Positions 8,654 to 18,145 of a stretch of 64,000 nt of DNA are shown in pieces. This stretch comes from Noviherbaspirillum sp. Root189. Lineage in GTDB: Bacteria > Pseudomonadota > Gammaproteobacteria > Burkholderiales > Burkholderiaceae_D. Location of the stretch: the NCBI RefSeq assembly GCF_001428545.1, contig NZ_LMHZ01000005.1, positions 1,510-65,509 of the forward strand, read 5' to 3'. Made by a program: the position numbers and the translations under genes. Numbering within the stretch: the stretch's first letter is position 1; each line of letters opens with the position of its first letter. Under the pieces are notes generated by a model, which ran no database searches, had not been told where the DNA came from, and saw only the letters and a list, made by a program, of their open reading frames with translations.

Positions 8654-9496
8654 CTACACCGCCCACGACACCTGGTTGACCGTCTTTAACAAGGAGAGGT
8701 CGCCAAGGGAACTATCGGGCCGCGATGCAGGATGCCGCAGGACGCGCGAAAGAATCAGTTCCTCCAACCGGGCAAATGCGGGATTACCACGCGCACGCGG
8801 GCGTGCCAGCGTAATCCGTTCGTCGAGGGTGATCCTGCCATCCTCAATCAGCACGACGCGGTCGGCGAGCGCAATCGCTTCCTGTACATCATGAGTGACC
8901 AGCACAGCGGTAAAACCCCTTTCCTGCCACAAGCCTTCGATAAGCTGTTGCATTTCAATGCGGGTTAATGCGTCGAGTGCGCCGAGCGGCTCGTCCAGCA
9001 AAAGCAATTCCGGGTCATGCACCAAAGCGCGGGCCAGCGCAACACGCTGACGTTGACCACCCGACAGGACCGCCGGCCATTCTTTGGCGCGGTCCTTCAG
9101 GCCCACATTGCTTAACGCCTGCGCAGCCTTGTCGCCGGGATCGTCCAGGCCCAGCGCGACGTTATCCAGGACACGCTTCCATGGCAGCAGGCGCGAGTCC
9201 TGAAACATGATGCGGGTATCGGGCCGCCGGCCGGCATTGTCTGCGATGCCAAAAGCAATCTGCCCGTTATCTTGCCTTTCGAGATCCGCAATGAGCCGCA
9301 GCAAGGTGCTTTTCCCGCAACCGCTGCGTCCGACAATGGCGATAAATTCGCCGGGAGCGATATCAAGTTCCACCGCTTTCAGCACCGGCCTGCCGGCGTA
9401 CGATTTCCACAGGGCTTGCACGGTGACGCGCACGCCACGCTGGCCGGACGTGCCCGCTTTGACCACCTGGTGATGCTCAGTCGAGTCATTGATCAT
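8654..9496 (-). CDS. ssuB: aliphatic sulfonate ABC transporter ATPase SsuB
   Basis: A 280-residue ATP-binding subunit of the sulfonate importer. Walker A is [11 protein letters not shown] (about 57-67), the Q-loop is in [10 protein letters not shown], the signature is [15 protein letters not shown], Walker B is [12 protein letters not shown] and the switch His is in VTHDVQEA. It has the short SsuB/TauB form without a C-terminal regulatory domain. It lies 49 bases after ssuC and pairs with it and SsuA to import alkanesulfonates under sulfur limitation. Confidence 0.93.
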   Translation of the reverse strand: MINDSTEHHQVVKAGTSGQRGVRVTVQALWKSYAGRPVLKAVELDIAPGEFIAIVGRSGCGKSTLLRLIADLERQDNGQIAFGIADNAGRRPDTRIMFQDSRLLPWKRVLDNVALGLDDPGDKAAQALSNVGLKDRAKEWPAVLSGGQRQRVALARALVHDPELLLLDEPLGALDALTRIEMQQLIEGLWQERGFTAVLVTHDVQEAIALADRVVLIEDGRITLDERITLARPRARGNPAFARLEELILSRVLRHPASRPDSSLGDLSLLKTVNQVSWAV

Positions 9497-9545
9497 ATTG
9501 TTCTATTCCTGTCTGGTAATCCCTATTGCATCGATGGGCACATAC

Positions 9546-10376
9546 TCAACGGTAACCGGGGTGCCAGCGCAACGTGTAACGTTCCAGCAGACGCGCGAGC
9601 ACGTCGGCAAACTTTCCCAATAGTGCGTAGAGCAGGATGCCGACAAGAACCACATCGGTCTGCAGGAATTCACGTGCGTTCATCGTCATGTATCCAATGC
9701 CGGATTGCGCGGAGATGGTTTCGGATACGATCAACAGCACCCAAACGAGACCCAGTGAAAAGCGCACGCCAACCAGGATGGATGGCAGCGCACCCGGGAG
9801 GATCACATCACGGTATAGTGCCCATCCCGACAGGCCGTAACTCTGCGCCATCTCGATCAATCCTTTATCCACCGAACGGATACCGTGAAAGGTATTCAGG
9901 TACACCGGAAAAAATACGCCGACGGATACCAGGAATAATTTGGCAGTCTCATCGATGCCAAACCAGAGGATCACCAAAGGAATGAGCGCCAGCGCCGGGA
10001 TGTTGCGCACCATCTGTATGGTGGTGTCGAACAAGGTTTCCGCTTGCCGGAAACTGCCGGTCAGCAGTCCCAGGAGCAAGCCGAGCCCGCCGCCGACGGC
10101 AAATGCCGATAGTGCACGCCATGTGCTGATCCTGACATGAACGAATAGCTCACCCGAAACAGTCAATTCCCATGCTGCCTTGAGGACGGCGACTGGCTCC
10201 GGCAGGATACGGCTGGACAGCCAGCCGAACTGTGCCGCAAGCTGCCATGTTGTCATCATAAGGATTGGCACGATCCAGGGAGCCAACCGTGTGGCCACGA
10301 TCCTGCTCCACGACAGGCGTGCCGCATCAGTGGCAGGCGGCGTCAATGCCTCGAAATCTGCGGTAGTGACATGCAT
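9546..10376 (-). CDS. ssuC: aliphatic sulfonate ABC transporter permease SsuC
   Basis: A 276-residue inner-membrane permease with about six hydrophobic spans. The EAA-type coupling loop sits at about 175-195 (AQSYGLSGWALYRDVILPGALPSILVG). A long N-terminal segment precedes the first span (APWIVPILMMTTWQLAAQFGWL), which matches the SsuC/TauC/NrtB group. The start is 9 bases from the end of ssuD, consistent with translational coupling. It partners with SsuB and SsuA. Confidence 0.93.
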   Translation of the reverse strand: MHVTTADFEALTPPATDAARLSWSRIVATRLAPWIVPILMMTTWQLAAQFGWLSSRILPEPVAVLKAAWELTVSGELFVHVRISTWRALSAFAVGGGLGLLLGLLTGSFRQAETLFDTTIQMVRNIPALALIPLVILWFGIDETAKLFLVSVGVFFPVYLNTFHGIRSVDKGLIEMAQSYGLSGWALYRDVILPGALPSILVGVRFSLGLVWVLLIVSETISAQSGIGYMTMNAREFLQTDVVLVGILLYALLGKFADVLARLLERYTLRWHPGYR

Positions 10377-10385
10377 GATGGTCCT

Positions 10386-11543
10386 TTAGCTTTGCGATAC
10401 CTGTGGCAGAATTTCGTTGGCGACGACTTCACCAAACGGTCCGGTCAGCGATCCCTGATGCAACTGGCCGGGGGCTCGCTTACCGATCAACGGGAACACC
10501 AGTTCGGCAAAACGGTACGCCTCTTCAAGATGTGGATAACCGGAAAAAATGAAGGTGTCGATCCCGAGCTCGGCGTACTCTTTCATGCGTGCGGCGACGG
10601 TTTCCGGATCGCCCACGAGGGCGGTGCCTGCACCGCCACGCACCAGTCCGACTCCTGCCCACAAGTTGGGCGAGACCTCCAGCCTGTCACGTCGCCCGCC
10701 ATGCAGCGCGGCCATGCGTTTCTGCCCGACCGAATCCATTTTCGAAAACGCGGCCTGGGCCTTGGCAATGACGTCATCGCTGAGGTGGCTGATCAACTCA
10801 TCCGCCGCCTTCCATGCGGCTTCATTGGTTTCACGCACGATGACATGCAAGCGAATGCCGAACCGTACGGTGCGCCCATGCCTTGCCGCACGCGCCCGGA
10901 TATCCGCGATCTTTTCGGCGACTGCAGCCGGGGGTTCGCCCCAGGTGAGATAGACATCGACCTGCTCCGCGGCGAGTTCATGGGCAGCGTCCGATGAGCC
11001 ACCGAAATATAAGGGAGGATGCGGCTTTTGTACTGCCGGGTACAGGGTTTTGGCTCCCTTTACCTTGATATGTTTGCCATTGAAATCAAAGCCCTTGTCA
11101 CCGCCTTCTCCGGCGAGCGCGCTACGCCAGACACGCAAAAACTCCGAAGAGATTTCATAACGGGTCTCGTGATCGGCAAACAGGCCGTCGGCTTCCAGTT
11201 CACCCTGGTCCCCGCCGGTGACGACATTTACCAGCAGGCGCCCGTTAGATAAGCGGTCAAAGGTTGCCGTAGTTCGCACGGCGAGGCCAGGGGTGCTGAG
11301 ACCCGGTCGAATCGCGACAAGAAACTTCAGGTTCCTTGTCGCACCGATGAGGCTGGACGCCACCACCCATGGATCTTCGCAAGAGCGCCCGGTGGGAATC
11401 AGCACGCCGTCATAGCCGTTCGTGTCGGCCGCTACGGCGACCTGACGGAGATAATCATAATTAACGGGACGCGCGCCATGGGAGGTGCCGAGATAGCGGC
11501 TGTCGCCGTGTGTGGGTAAGAACCAGAAAACGTTGAGGCTCAT
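10386..11543 (-). CDS. ssuD: FMNH2-dependent alkanesulfonate monooxygenase SsuD
   Basis: A 385-residue bacterial-luciferase-fold monooxygenase that splits alkanesulfonates into aldehyde and sulfite using reduced flavin from SsuE. Recognisable parts are the N-terminal [17 protein letters not shown], the conserved Cys motif [28 protein letters not shown], and the mobile loop around [13 protein letters not shown]. Length matches the E. coli enzyme (about 381 residues). A ribosome binding site (GGAGAAAAA) precedes the ATG. It lies 12 bases after ssuA. Confidence 0.95.
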   Translation of the reverse strand: MSLNVFWFLPTHGDSRYLGTSHGARPVNYDYLRQVAVAADTNGYDGVLIPTGRSCEDPWVVASSLIGATRNLKFLVAIRPGLSTPGLAVRTTATFDRLSNGRLLVNVVTGGDQGELEADGLFADHETRYEISSEFLRVWRSALAGEGGDKGFDFNGKHIKVKGAKTLYPAVQKPHPPLYFGGSSDAAHELAAEQVDVYLTWGEPPAAVAEKIADIRARAARHGRTVRFGIRLHVIVRETNEAAWKAADELISHLSDDVIAKAQAAFSKMDSVGQKRMAALHGGRRDRLEVSPNLWAGVGLVRGGAGTALVGDPETVAARMKEYAELGIDTFIFSGYPHLEEAYRFAELVFPLIGKRAPGQLHQGSLTGPFGEVVANEILPQVSQS

Positions 11544-11555
11544 TTTTTCTCCTGA

Positions 11556-12536
11556 TTACAGCCTGGCGCCAGTTACGGCACTGCGCACGTTGATCTTCTT
11601 CGGAATCAGTTTAAGATTGGCGAACACGTCGGCAATTTTTTGCTGCTCGTGTAGGACCGCATCGTTGACCGGCGTAATGCCATACGCGTAACGTGACGCG
11701 GCGAGTTCGACGATATCGGCTGGCAAGCCAATCTGCCCGGCCAGAATGGCGGCCACCTCCTTCACGTTCTGACGGCTCCATTCATCTGTCCTGACCAGTT
11801 CATCAACGATGAGCTTGACGACGTCGGGATTTTTCTCTGCGTAAGGACGCGAAGCAAGGAAGAACTGGTGGTTCGCGACCAATCCCTGGCCATCAGCGAG
11901 TATGCGGGCGCCGAGCTGCTTTTCGGCGGCGGCGAGGAACGGATCCCAGATCACCCATGCATCAACGCTGCCACGTTCAAAGGCTGCGCGTGCATCGGAA
12001 GGGGGAAGATAGATTGGCGCGATATCCTTGTAGTCGAGCCCGGCCTTTTCCAGAGCCTTGACCAGCAGGTAATGCACGTTCGAGCCCTTGTTGAGGGCAA
12101 CTTTCTCGCCTTTCAAATCCCTCACTGTTTTCAGCGTGGAAGTCTTCGGCACCACGATTGCTTCCGATAAGGGCGCCGGCGGTTCATTGGCGATATACAC
12201 CAGGTTTGCGCCCGCCGCTTGTGCAAATATCGGCGGTGCTTCGCCAACGGTACCGAAATCGATGCTGCCGACGTTCAGTCCTTCCAGCAGCACCGGCCCC
12301 GCCGGAAATTCCGTCCATTTGACATCAATACCTTGTGCTGCAAGACGCTTATCCAAGGTACCTCGCGCTTTAAGGATCGTCAGCGTGCCGTACTTCTGAT
12401 AACCGATGCGCAGACTGCCGGCTTTCGCTTGTGCCAATGCGGCACCCGGCAATGTCGTGGCAATGGCTCCCAGTGCGGCCGCTGAAAGAAGCCCCAGGGT
12501 ACGGCGCCGGGCATTGCGTGTATTGTTGTTGTCCAT
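11556..12536 (-). CDS. ssuA: sulfonate-binding periplasmic protein SsuA
   Basis: A 326-residue solute-binding protein of the SsuA/NMT1 type. The N-terminus carries a twin-arginine-like signal (RRRTLGLLSAAALGA) with cleavage near ALAQA, so Tat export is possible although Sec is not excluded. Family motifs include LRIGYQKYGTLTILKARGTLDK, FPAGPVLLEGLNVGSIDFG and ALNKGSNVHYLLVKALEKAGL. It delivers sulfonates to SsuBC. A 228-base gap to ssuE upstream could hold a second promoter; a good ribosome binding site (agaggac) precedes the start. Confidence 0.93.
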   Translation of the reverse strand: MDNNNTRNARRRTLGLLSAAALGAIATTLPGAALAQAKAGSLRIGYQKYGTLTILKARGTLDKRLAAQGIDVKWTEFPAGPVLLEGLNVGSIDFGTVGEAPPIFAQAAGANLVYIANEPPAPLSEAIVVPKTSTLKTVRDLKGEKVALNKGSNVHYLLVKALEKAGLDYKDIAPIYLPPSDARAAFERGSVDAWVIWDPFLAAAEKQLGARILADGQGLVANHQFFLASRPYAEKNPDVVKLIVDELVRTDEWSRQNVKEVAAILAGQIGLPADIVELAASRYAYGITPVNDAVLHEQQKIADVFANLKLIPKKINVRSAVTGARL

Positions 12537-12764
12537 GTCATGTCCTCTCTTGCAGTTGGTATGCTGTATTTCCGTTGCGTGTGTTGGGTGTTGTGTGTTG
12601 ATTGATCAGGCAAAAGTCCTTCCTGCCATCGCACGCGTTAGGCGCGATGGTCGCTCCCGCCACGATCAGGATCGGGCGGTGAGGTGTAATCAGTGAGGGA
12701 CTAGAGCAGGCGATGTACTTGGAACACTTCTGGCCTGACTGGGCCGGATGACGCCGAAAGTGTT

Positions 12765-13364
12765 CTACACGCTACATCGCACCTGGGCGAAAGGCACCGG
12801 AGTGAATTCGGTAGTGGAAGAAATTTTTGCGCGCCGCAGCGCATACAGGTTTTCCGAAAGATGTTCGATTCCTTCGGTAATGCGCTCGGCAATTGCGGGA
12901 TCGACGGTCAGCCCCTTATCCGCGGTCCAGGCAACCTGCGCTTCAGTTGCATAAATACTGGGCAACACATGCCTCGCTGCGAGCGCTGACAGCACAGGAC
13001 GCAATGCGTAATCAAGAGCAAGCATATGCGACTGGCTGCCGCCGGTAGCGATCGGCAGGACCAGCTTGCCGTCCAGCCCGTCCTGCGGCAGCAGATCGAG
13101 GAAAGCCTTCAGCACACCGCTGTATGCCGCCTTGTAGACCGGTGTCGCGATGACGACTGCATCGGCCTGTTCGACCTGGGACTTCGCAATCCTGATGTCC
13201 GGATTACTGAAATCAGCCTGCAACACCGCTTGCGCCGGCAGGTCAAGGACGTGCAGCTTGCTGTAACGATGTCCAAGCAAAGCCAGACGCTCGCCGACAT
13301 GGTGCAGCAGTCGCGTCGAACGCGAAGGAATGGACGGACTGCCCGCTAACAGAAGAATGCTCAT
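12765..13364 (-). CDS. ssuE: NAD(P)H-dependent FMN reductase SsuE
   Basis: A 199-residue flavodoxin-fold reductase that supplies reduced FMN to SsuD. It starts MSILLLAGSPSIPSRS and contains DAVVIATPVYKAAYSGVLKAFLDLLP. It keeps the phrase GGSQSHMLALDYALRPVLSA, whose DYAL tyrosine matches the pi-helix insertion residue of E. coli SsuE. It follows sbp by 33 bases. Confidence 0.93.
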   Translation of the reverse strand: MSILLLAGSPSIPSRSTRLLHHVGERLALLGHRYSKLHVLDLPAQAVLQADFSNPDIRIAKSQVEQADAVVIATPVYKAAYSGVLKAFLDLLPQDGLDGKLVLPIATGGSQSHMLALDYALRPVLSALAARHVLPSIYATEAQVAWTADKGLTVDPAIAERITEGIEHLSENLYALRRAKISSTTEFTPVPFAQVRCSV

Positions 13365-13397
13365 GATGAATCCAGTCGGTGTCGATTCTTGTGGTGT

Positions 13398-14405
13398 TTA
13401 TTTTTTGCCCGGCTGGTAAATCTGGTCGAACGAGCCGCCGTCGGCGAAGTGTGCCTTCTGCGCCTTGCTCCATCCACCAAAGGTTTCGTCTATCGTGAAC
13501 AGCTTTACTTTCGGGAATTGCGCGGCATATTTTTTCGCGACCTTTTCCGAAATTGGACGATAGTAGTTTTGCGCAGCAATTTCCTGGCCTTCATCGGTGT
13601 ACAGAAATTGCAGGTATGCTTCAGCAAGTTTACGGGTACCACGCTTGTCGACGACCTTGTCGACGACGGCGACCGGTGGCTCGGCGAGTATGCTTTGCTG
13701 CGGCGCGACCACTTCAAATTTGTCGGGACCGAGTTCCTTGATCGCGAGGATCGCTTCGTTTTCCCACGCAATCAGCACATCACCGATGCCACGTTCAACG
13801 AAGGTGGTCGTCGCGCCCCGTGCACCCGAGTCCAGAACGGGAACGTTCCTGAACAGGCGCCCGATGAATTCTTTGGCTGTGGCGTCACTGCCGCCGGGTT
13901 GCTTCAATGCATAGCCCCATGCCGCAAGGTAGTTCCAGCGCGCACCGCCCGATGTCTTGGGATTTGGGGTAATGACGGATACGCCGGGTTTGACCAGGTC
14001 GTTCCAATCCTTGATGCCTTTCGGGTTGCCTTTGCGAACCAGGAAGACAATGGTGGAGGTGTAAGGCGAGCTGTTATGCGGCAGACGCTTCTGCCAGTCC
14101 TTGGCCAGCAGGCCCTTGTCGGCGAGTTCATCAATGTCATAAGCCAGCGCCAGGGTGACGACATCGGCGTCCAGCCCGTCGATGACCGAGCGCGCCTGCT
14201 TGCCGGAACCGCCATGTGATTGCTTGATGCCGATGTTGTCGCCGGCTTTGGCTTTCCATTGCCGGGCGAATTCTTTATTGACGTCCTGATAGAGCTCACG
14301 TGTCGGATCATAAGATACGTTGAGCAGGCTCGTATCGGCGGCCCAAACAGCGGGCGCGGCGAAGGCCAGCAGCAAGGCGGACTGGACAAATTTCTTGAGC
14401 AACAT
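13398..14405 (-). CDS. sbp: sulfate-binding periplasmic protein Sbp
   Basis: A 335-residue sulfate/thiosulfate-binding protein with a Sec signal ([14 protein letters not shown]). Motifs include [62 protein letters not shown] and QNYYRP. In many bacteria sbp sits with cysTWA; here it heads the ssu block without its own permease genes in the window, so it probably works with a CysTWA system elsewhere. Its position suggests shared induction by sulfur starvation, classically through CysB/Cbl. Confidence 0.93.
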   Translation of the reverse strand: MLLKKFVQSALLLAFAAPAVWAADTSLLNVSYDPTRELYQDVNKEFARQWKAKAGDNIGIKQSHGGSGKQARSVIDGLDADVVTLALAYDIDELADKGLLAKDWQKRLPHNSSPYTSTIVFLVRKGNPKGIKDWNDLVKPGVSVITPNPKTSGGARWNYLAAWGYALKQPGGSDATAKEFIGRLFRNVPVLDSGARGATTTFVERGIGDVLIAWENEAILAIKELGPDKFEVVAPQQSILAEPPVAVVDKVVDKRGTRKLAEAYLQFLYTDEGQEIAAQNYYRPISEKVAKKYAAQFPKVKLFTIDETFGGWSKAQKAHFADGGSFDQIYQPGKK

Positions 14406-14468
14406 CTTTATTCTCCCTGGCGATGATTCCGGTTTCAGAAGTCGTCAGGTTAAAGAAGTGCTTGTGAA

Positions 14469-14498
14469 ATAAGAACGAATAGTTTTGCGGTTCTTTAT
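14469..14498. promoter_or_regulatory. imperfect inverted repeat upstream of sbp
   Basis: ATAAGAAC and GTTCTTTAT flank a 13-base spacer about 65-95 bases upstream of the sbp start. The arms match apart from one extra T. Position fits an activator site for the sulfur operon, such as a LysR-type CysB or Cbl site, but there is no strong consensus to test by eye. Confidence 0.35.
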
Positions 14499-14618
14499 GC
14501 GCTTTTCGTATTAAGCCGCAATGTCCACCGCGCCGCGTCACGCAGTTAGGAATTAAACCGCAGTGCGTTGGTTACAAGAACCAGGCAGTACGTTAAGCAC
14601 CCCGAATCGGCAAGCCCA

Positions 14619-14837
14619 TCAACGACCTTCAATAAAGTCCTTGATCGCCTTTCTCGCATCGTGCTCGCGAGCCGACTTTACCATCCCTCGGCGCTGAAAC
14701 ATACCGACTGCGGTCACTACGGCAACAGGTGCCAGACAGGTTGCGACGGTCCATGGCGTCATCACTGTCAAGCCTGCCATCATCGATTCGGAGCCGGGTG
14801 CAAACAGAAGTGCTGGAATATGCCGGGATTTCATCAT
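14619..14837 (-). CDS. small hydrophobic protein, hypothetical
   Basis: A possible 72-residue protein beginning MKSRHIPALLFAPGSESM, with one long hydrophobic stretch (about 20-47, MTPWTVATCLAPVAVVTAVGMF) and a charged C-terminus (REHDARKAIKDFIEGR). An AAAGGA sequence about 8 bases upstream of this second in-frame ATG supports the start. It looks like a single-span inner-membrane protein. No family was recognised, and it stands alone between sbp and another small gene. A plus-strand frame over the same DNA looks less natural. Confidence 0.45.
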   Translation of the reverse strand: MMKSRHIPALLFAPGSESMMAGLTVMTPWTVATCLAPVAVVTAVGMFQRRGMVKSAREHDARKAIKDFIEGR

Positions 14838-15032
14838 TGCCATTCCTTTTTCCGGTAACTTGGTTTGACTGTCGATGATGCGCGGCGTGAAGTCTTTAAT
14901 CTATATCAAGCTCCCCGGCATCGATAGAATCGAAATAATCGTTAGATCGAGACGGAAGTTTCCTCTTGTGTCAGTCCACCGATTCAAAACCGGTGTAAAT
15001 TGCAAGATAACCAGATAACCGGAAACCATGTC

Positions 15033-15203
15033 ATGCACCCGATTAATTATGAACAGTTGAAAGCCGACCTGCGCAATCTGCTAAAACAGTCTGATCAGCC
15101 GATGCATGTACGAGATATGATCGCAGCAAGCCTGGAAGCGATCGAGGACCTGGAAAGGCAACTCGATGATGCAAGAGACCGGCTCGCGGACCGTCATACC
15201 TGA
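15033..15203 (+). CDS. small coiled-coil protein, hypothetical
   Basis: A possible 56-residue acidic, helical protein (MHPINYEQLKADLRNLL ... ASLEAIEDLERQLDDARDRL). Charge pattern predicts a short coiled coil. The ATG at 15033 has GGAAAC about 8 bases upstream; a longer start at 15000 adds 11 poorly fitting residues. No family was recognised. Confidence 0.45.
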   Translation: MHPINYEQLKADLRNLLKQSDQPMHVRDMIAASLEAIEDLERQLDDARDRLADRHT

Positions 15204-15288
15204 GCATTAAAGAATTTCCAGATGAATATATAAATTCAGATGGCCTTGCGATGTGCAACAGCCTGTACGGATTCATCCGGCTGAAATG

Positions 15289-15410
15289 CTAGAGCGGATT
15301 TCATCGTGGTGTACGGAGAATCGGGTCGACTTGGCGTGCAGGACAAGGCGCGCGAAGTGCCGTGTGGCGGGCCACACAAGCGACAGTACACACGATGAAA
15401 TCCGCTCTAG
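15289..15410. mobile_element. 122-bp MITE-like element with 25/26-bp terminal inverted repeats
   Basis: The left end (15289-15314) and right end (15386-15410) are inverted copies that differ by one inserted base; both start and finish with CTAG. The core contains a perfect hairpin, GTGTGGC-GG-GCCACAC, at 15363-15378. There is no coding capacity. Size, strong terminal repeats and internal fold fit a non-autonomous MITE or a related palindromic repeat family. The right end supplies the TAG stop of the GNAT gene on the minus strand. Confidence 0.65.
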
Positions 15411-15925
15411 GCCTCGGCAGCGCCGCACCGGCATGGGGCTTTCTTGCCATAACTCGCAGTGAGCCGCTTGGTAAACACAATGCCTTCAGTACCAAAGGCG
15501 GTCTGGGCGGTAGTGCCCTCAAGATAGCCATTGCGTGCATAAAAACATTTGGCGGTAATCGTGCTCGTGACCTGCAGGTTTGACAGGCCCAGTTCAGACG
15601 CACGCGTTTCCAGGGTCCGGAGCAAAACCTTGCCGATACCGAGAAAGCGCGCTTCAGGGCTGACATAACAGAGGACGATCTTTCCCTGTCTCGTCATGAT
15701 GGCAACTCCGGCGAGTACGCCGTCGGTCAAGGCCACGATCGAATAATTGGCGTGTGCAGCGAACCAGCTGGTTACCGTATCGGGGGTCTTGTTGCCAAGC
15801 CATGCTGCAAGGATGGCAGCATCATTGCGATGGTCATCCGTGCAACATTCGGATATCGAACGGCGAAGCACGTTGCAGGCATCATGGGCGTCGTCCGGTC
15901 TGGCTGTTCGTATCTCGATGTTCAT
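15407..15925 (-). CDS. GNAT family N-acetyltransferase
   Basis: A 172-residue GNAT acetyltransferase if the internal ATG at 15925 (MNIEIRTARPDDAHDACNV) is used; an upstream start would add ten residues. The acetyl-CoA site is in CYVSPEARFLGIGKVLLRTLE (a Q/RxxGxG/A-type loop), and the C-terminal LTSTITAKCFYARNGYLEG-like region is typical. Substrate is unknown. The last residues (YGKKAPCRCGAAEA) look atypical and the stop codon lies in the end of the MITE-like repeat, so the original C-terminus may have been changed by its insertion. Confidence 0.85.
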   Translation of the reverse strand: MNIEIRTARPDDAHDACNVLRRSISECCTDDHRNDAAILAAWLGNKTPDTVTSWFAAHANYSIVALTDGVLAGVAIMTRQGKIVLCYVSPEARFLGIGKVLLRTLETRASELGLSNLQVTSTITAKCFYARNGYLEGTTAQTAFGTEGIVFTKRLTASYGKKAPCRCGAAEA

Positions 15926-15998
15926 GTTCGCTATCACTGCTGTCACTGGTGTCACGGTGCAACTATAGGGTCTTTTTCAGGTCCTTGTCACGCCGCAA

Positions 15999-16802
15999 TC
16001 ACACGCCATGTTGCGCGAACCACGACTGCAGACGCTGCCAGCCGTCTTCCGCGTCATCTTTACGATAGCTGGGACGGTAGTCCGCATAGAAAGCATGCGG
16101 GGCGTCCGGGTACACGTGAATCTTCGATGCGTGGTTACCTGCCTGTGCGAGCGCATCCTGCATTTGCTTCACGGTGGACAGCGAAATCCCCTGGTCCTGC
16201 CCGCCATATAGTCCCAGTACCGGCGCATGCAATCGGGCAGCGACGCCAACCGGATGGACTGGATTAAGCGAATTGGTATCGCCGGCCAATCTGCCGTACC
16301 AGGCAACAGCCGCCTTGAGGTTCGGTTGATGCGCCGCGTACAGCCAGGTAATCCGTCCGCCCCAGCAAAACCCGGTCACACCAAGCCTGCGCGTATCGCC
16401 GCCATGTTGTCCGGCCCATGTGACACAGGCATCGAGGTCGGTCATCACTTGTGCATCGGGCACGGTAGCGACGATCTTGCGAATTTCATCAATGGTTTGC
16501 AACGATGCCACGTCACCCTGGCGAACATAGAGCTCCGGTGCGATGGCGAGATAGCCAAGCTTCGCAAAACGCCGCACGACATCCTTGATGTGTTCATGCA
16601 GGCCAAATATCTCCTGCACGACGAGAACCACCGGATGCGGACCGCTAGCCGCCGGCGCGGCGTAATAGGCGGGAATCGCCCGGTCGCTGGTCGCGACCTC
16701 GGTCATGCCGGTCTCCAGGCCTTGCGTATCGGTTGTGATGACGGTGTCTTGTGCCACCGGTGTGGTGGCTGCTGCGAAGGTCTGCGTTGGTGTCGTTGTC
16801 AC
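15999..16802 (-). CDS. dienelactone hydrolase family protein
   Basis: An alpha/beta hydrolase of the dienelactone hydrolase type. The GTG at 16802 is preferred because AGAGGAC lies 6 bases upstream; an ATG at 16835 would add 11 residues. The nucleophile Cys is in GVTGFCWGGRITWLYAA, the Asp in LGLYGGQDQGIS and the His in YPDAPHAFYADYRPSYR. A segment of about 30 residues rich in Thr precedes the domain and looks like a linker. Members hydrolyse cyclic esters or related small esters; the true substrate is not predictable. It lies about 130 bases downstream of the PHB-depolymerase-like gene. Confidence 0.87.
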   Translation of the reverse strand: MTTTPTQTFAAATTPVAQDTVITTDTQGLETGMTEVATSDRAIPAYYAAPAASGPHPVVLVVQEIFGLHEHIKDVVRRFAKLGYLAIAPELYVRQGDVASLQTIDEIRKIVATVPDAQVMTDLDACVTWAGQHGGDTRRLGVTGFCWGGRITWLYAAHQPNLKAAVAWYGRLAGDTNSLNPVHPVGVAARLHAPVLGLYGGQDQGISLSTVKQMQDALAQAGNHASKIHVYPDAPHAFYADYRPSYRKDDAEDGWQRLQSWFAQHGV

Positions 16803-16933
16803 GATATGTCCTCTGGAAGGCGCCTTGTCCGGCAAGCATGCCTATTATGCAAGACTTCGGAGCTCCGCGTTCAGAGAGCGCAAACAGGCTCCTTTCCACA
16901 CCGACACAATGGCCGGTGTGGGGAGCATTCGCA

Positions 16934-18127
16934 TTACTGCTTGCGCAAGCTTTGCGACAGGAAGAAGCGCAGCATTTCCTGCGAGGCATTCGGGCCGTTC
17001 GGATCGGTATAGGAACCGCGTGAACTGCCGCCGAGCCAGGTGTGGCCGGCACCGTGCACGAGCCAGTGTTCAGCGGTCGTGGCGCCCTCCGCATTCTTGC
17101 GCAAACGTCGCGTATAACGACGTCCACCGGACTCGCCTGACTCTTCACTGACCATATCGGCAGCCTGCTTCGAAGCACCGGCACTTTGCATGAATGCCTG
17201 CTCCGCATTCATAGGATGGACCGTGGTGTCGCGATCGCCATGGAACACGATGACGGGAACGGCTTTCGGCAACGGCGCCAAGGGCTTCGTGGGACTTTTC
17301 GGCAGACCGGTTTTCATTTTGGCGCCGCTCATGGCGGCAAAGGCAGACGGTATATCCTGCGCAGCACCGTAAGGCAAACCTGAATGAACGCCGACCGCCG
17401 CATACAGGTCGGGATAGGTAGCCCCCATCACCAGCGACATTGCACCGCCGGCGGACAGGCCCGCCACATAGACGCGTTGTGCGTCAATGCGGTATTCGGC
17501 AATCACCTTGCGCGTCATGTCGGCGATGATCGATGGCTCGCCGGCGTCACGTCGTTGATCCTGCGGCTGGAACCAGTTCCAGCAACCAGAGTTATTGGCG
17601 GATTGCGCCTGGCCAGGATAAAGCACGAGGAAGCCTTGTTCTTCCGCCAGTTTGTTCATGCCGGTGCCGGCCGCGAAATCGCTCGGGTTTTGTTTGCATC
17701 CGTGCAGCAGAACGATCAGGGGCATCGCCTGGCCGTTGTAGCTGGTCGGAATATAAAGCTTATAGTCGCGACGGCCGGCCGCATTGGTCACAGAGCCGGA
17801 GAGGAATTTGCCCGGCTCTGATGCGGTATGCGTTTCCACATCTTCAACCGGCTGGCGATCTGCCGAGGGAGACCATTTGCCGGCCCATCTACCGGCTCGA
17901 AACGGATTTCCGGGCCGCCGGACTGTGCCGGATGCGTTCGCGTTGGGCGCTTGCGTGCCTGTTTGCGTGCTTGTATCAGTCCTTGCCTCTGGCTGCGGTT
18001 GGACATCAGTTGGCGTTTCGCCATGCAAGGCGCGCTGGATTGCCTCGGTAGCCGCCATAGGGCCGGCGCTTTGCAGCAATTGGGCGGCTTCGCGCATCCG
18101 CGCGAGAAAGCCTTCATCGATCTTCAT
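16934..18127 (-). CDS. PHB depolymerase family esterase
   Basis: A 397-residue esterase of the PHB depolymerase/LpqC family. The N-terminal motif (MREAAQLLQSAGPMAATEAIQRAL) is common in the cytoplasmic-looking form, and no signal peptide is seen. A low-complexity linker with Thr and Gln follows (about 45-65). The catalytic domain shows LIVLLHGCKQNPSDFA, nucleophile Ser in VYVAGLSAGGAMSLVM, Asp in FHGDRDTTVHPMN and His in GAGHTWLGG. It may act on polyhydroxyalkanoate oligomers, in keeping with the phasin at 52843, or on other short esters. AAGGAATTCC precedes the start. Confidence 0.88.
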   Translation of the reverse strand: MKIDEGFLARMREAAQLLQSAGPMAATEAIQRALHGETPTDVQPQPEARTDTSTQTGTQAPNANASGTVRRPGNPFRAGRWAGKWSPSADRQPVEDVETHTASEPGKFLSGSVTNAAGRRDYKLYIPTSYNGQAMPLIVLLHGCKQNPSDFAAGTGMNKLAEEQGFLVLYPGQAQSANNSGCWNWFQPQDQRRDAGEPSIIADMTRKVIAEYRIDAQRVYVAGLSAGGAMSLVMGATYPDLYAAVGVHSGLPYGAAQDIPSAFAAMSGAKMKTGLPKSPTKPLAPLPKAVPVIVFHGDRDTTVHPMNAEQAFMQSAGASKQAADMVSEESGESGGRRYTRRLRKNAEGATTAEHWLVHGAGHTWLGGSSRGSYTDPNGPNASQEMLRFFLSQSLRKQ

Positions 18128-18145
18128 GGAATTCCTTCATGAGGT

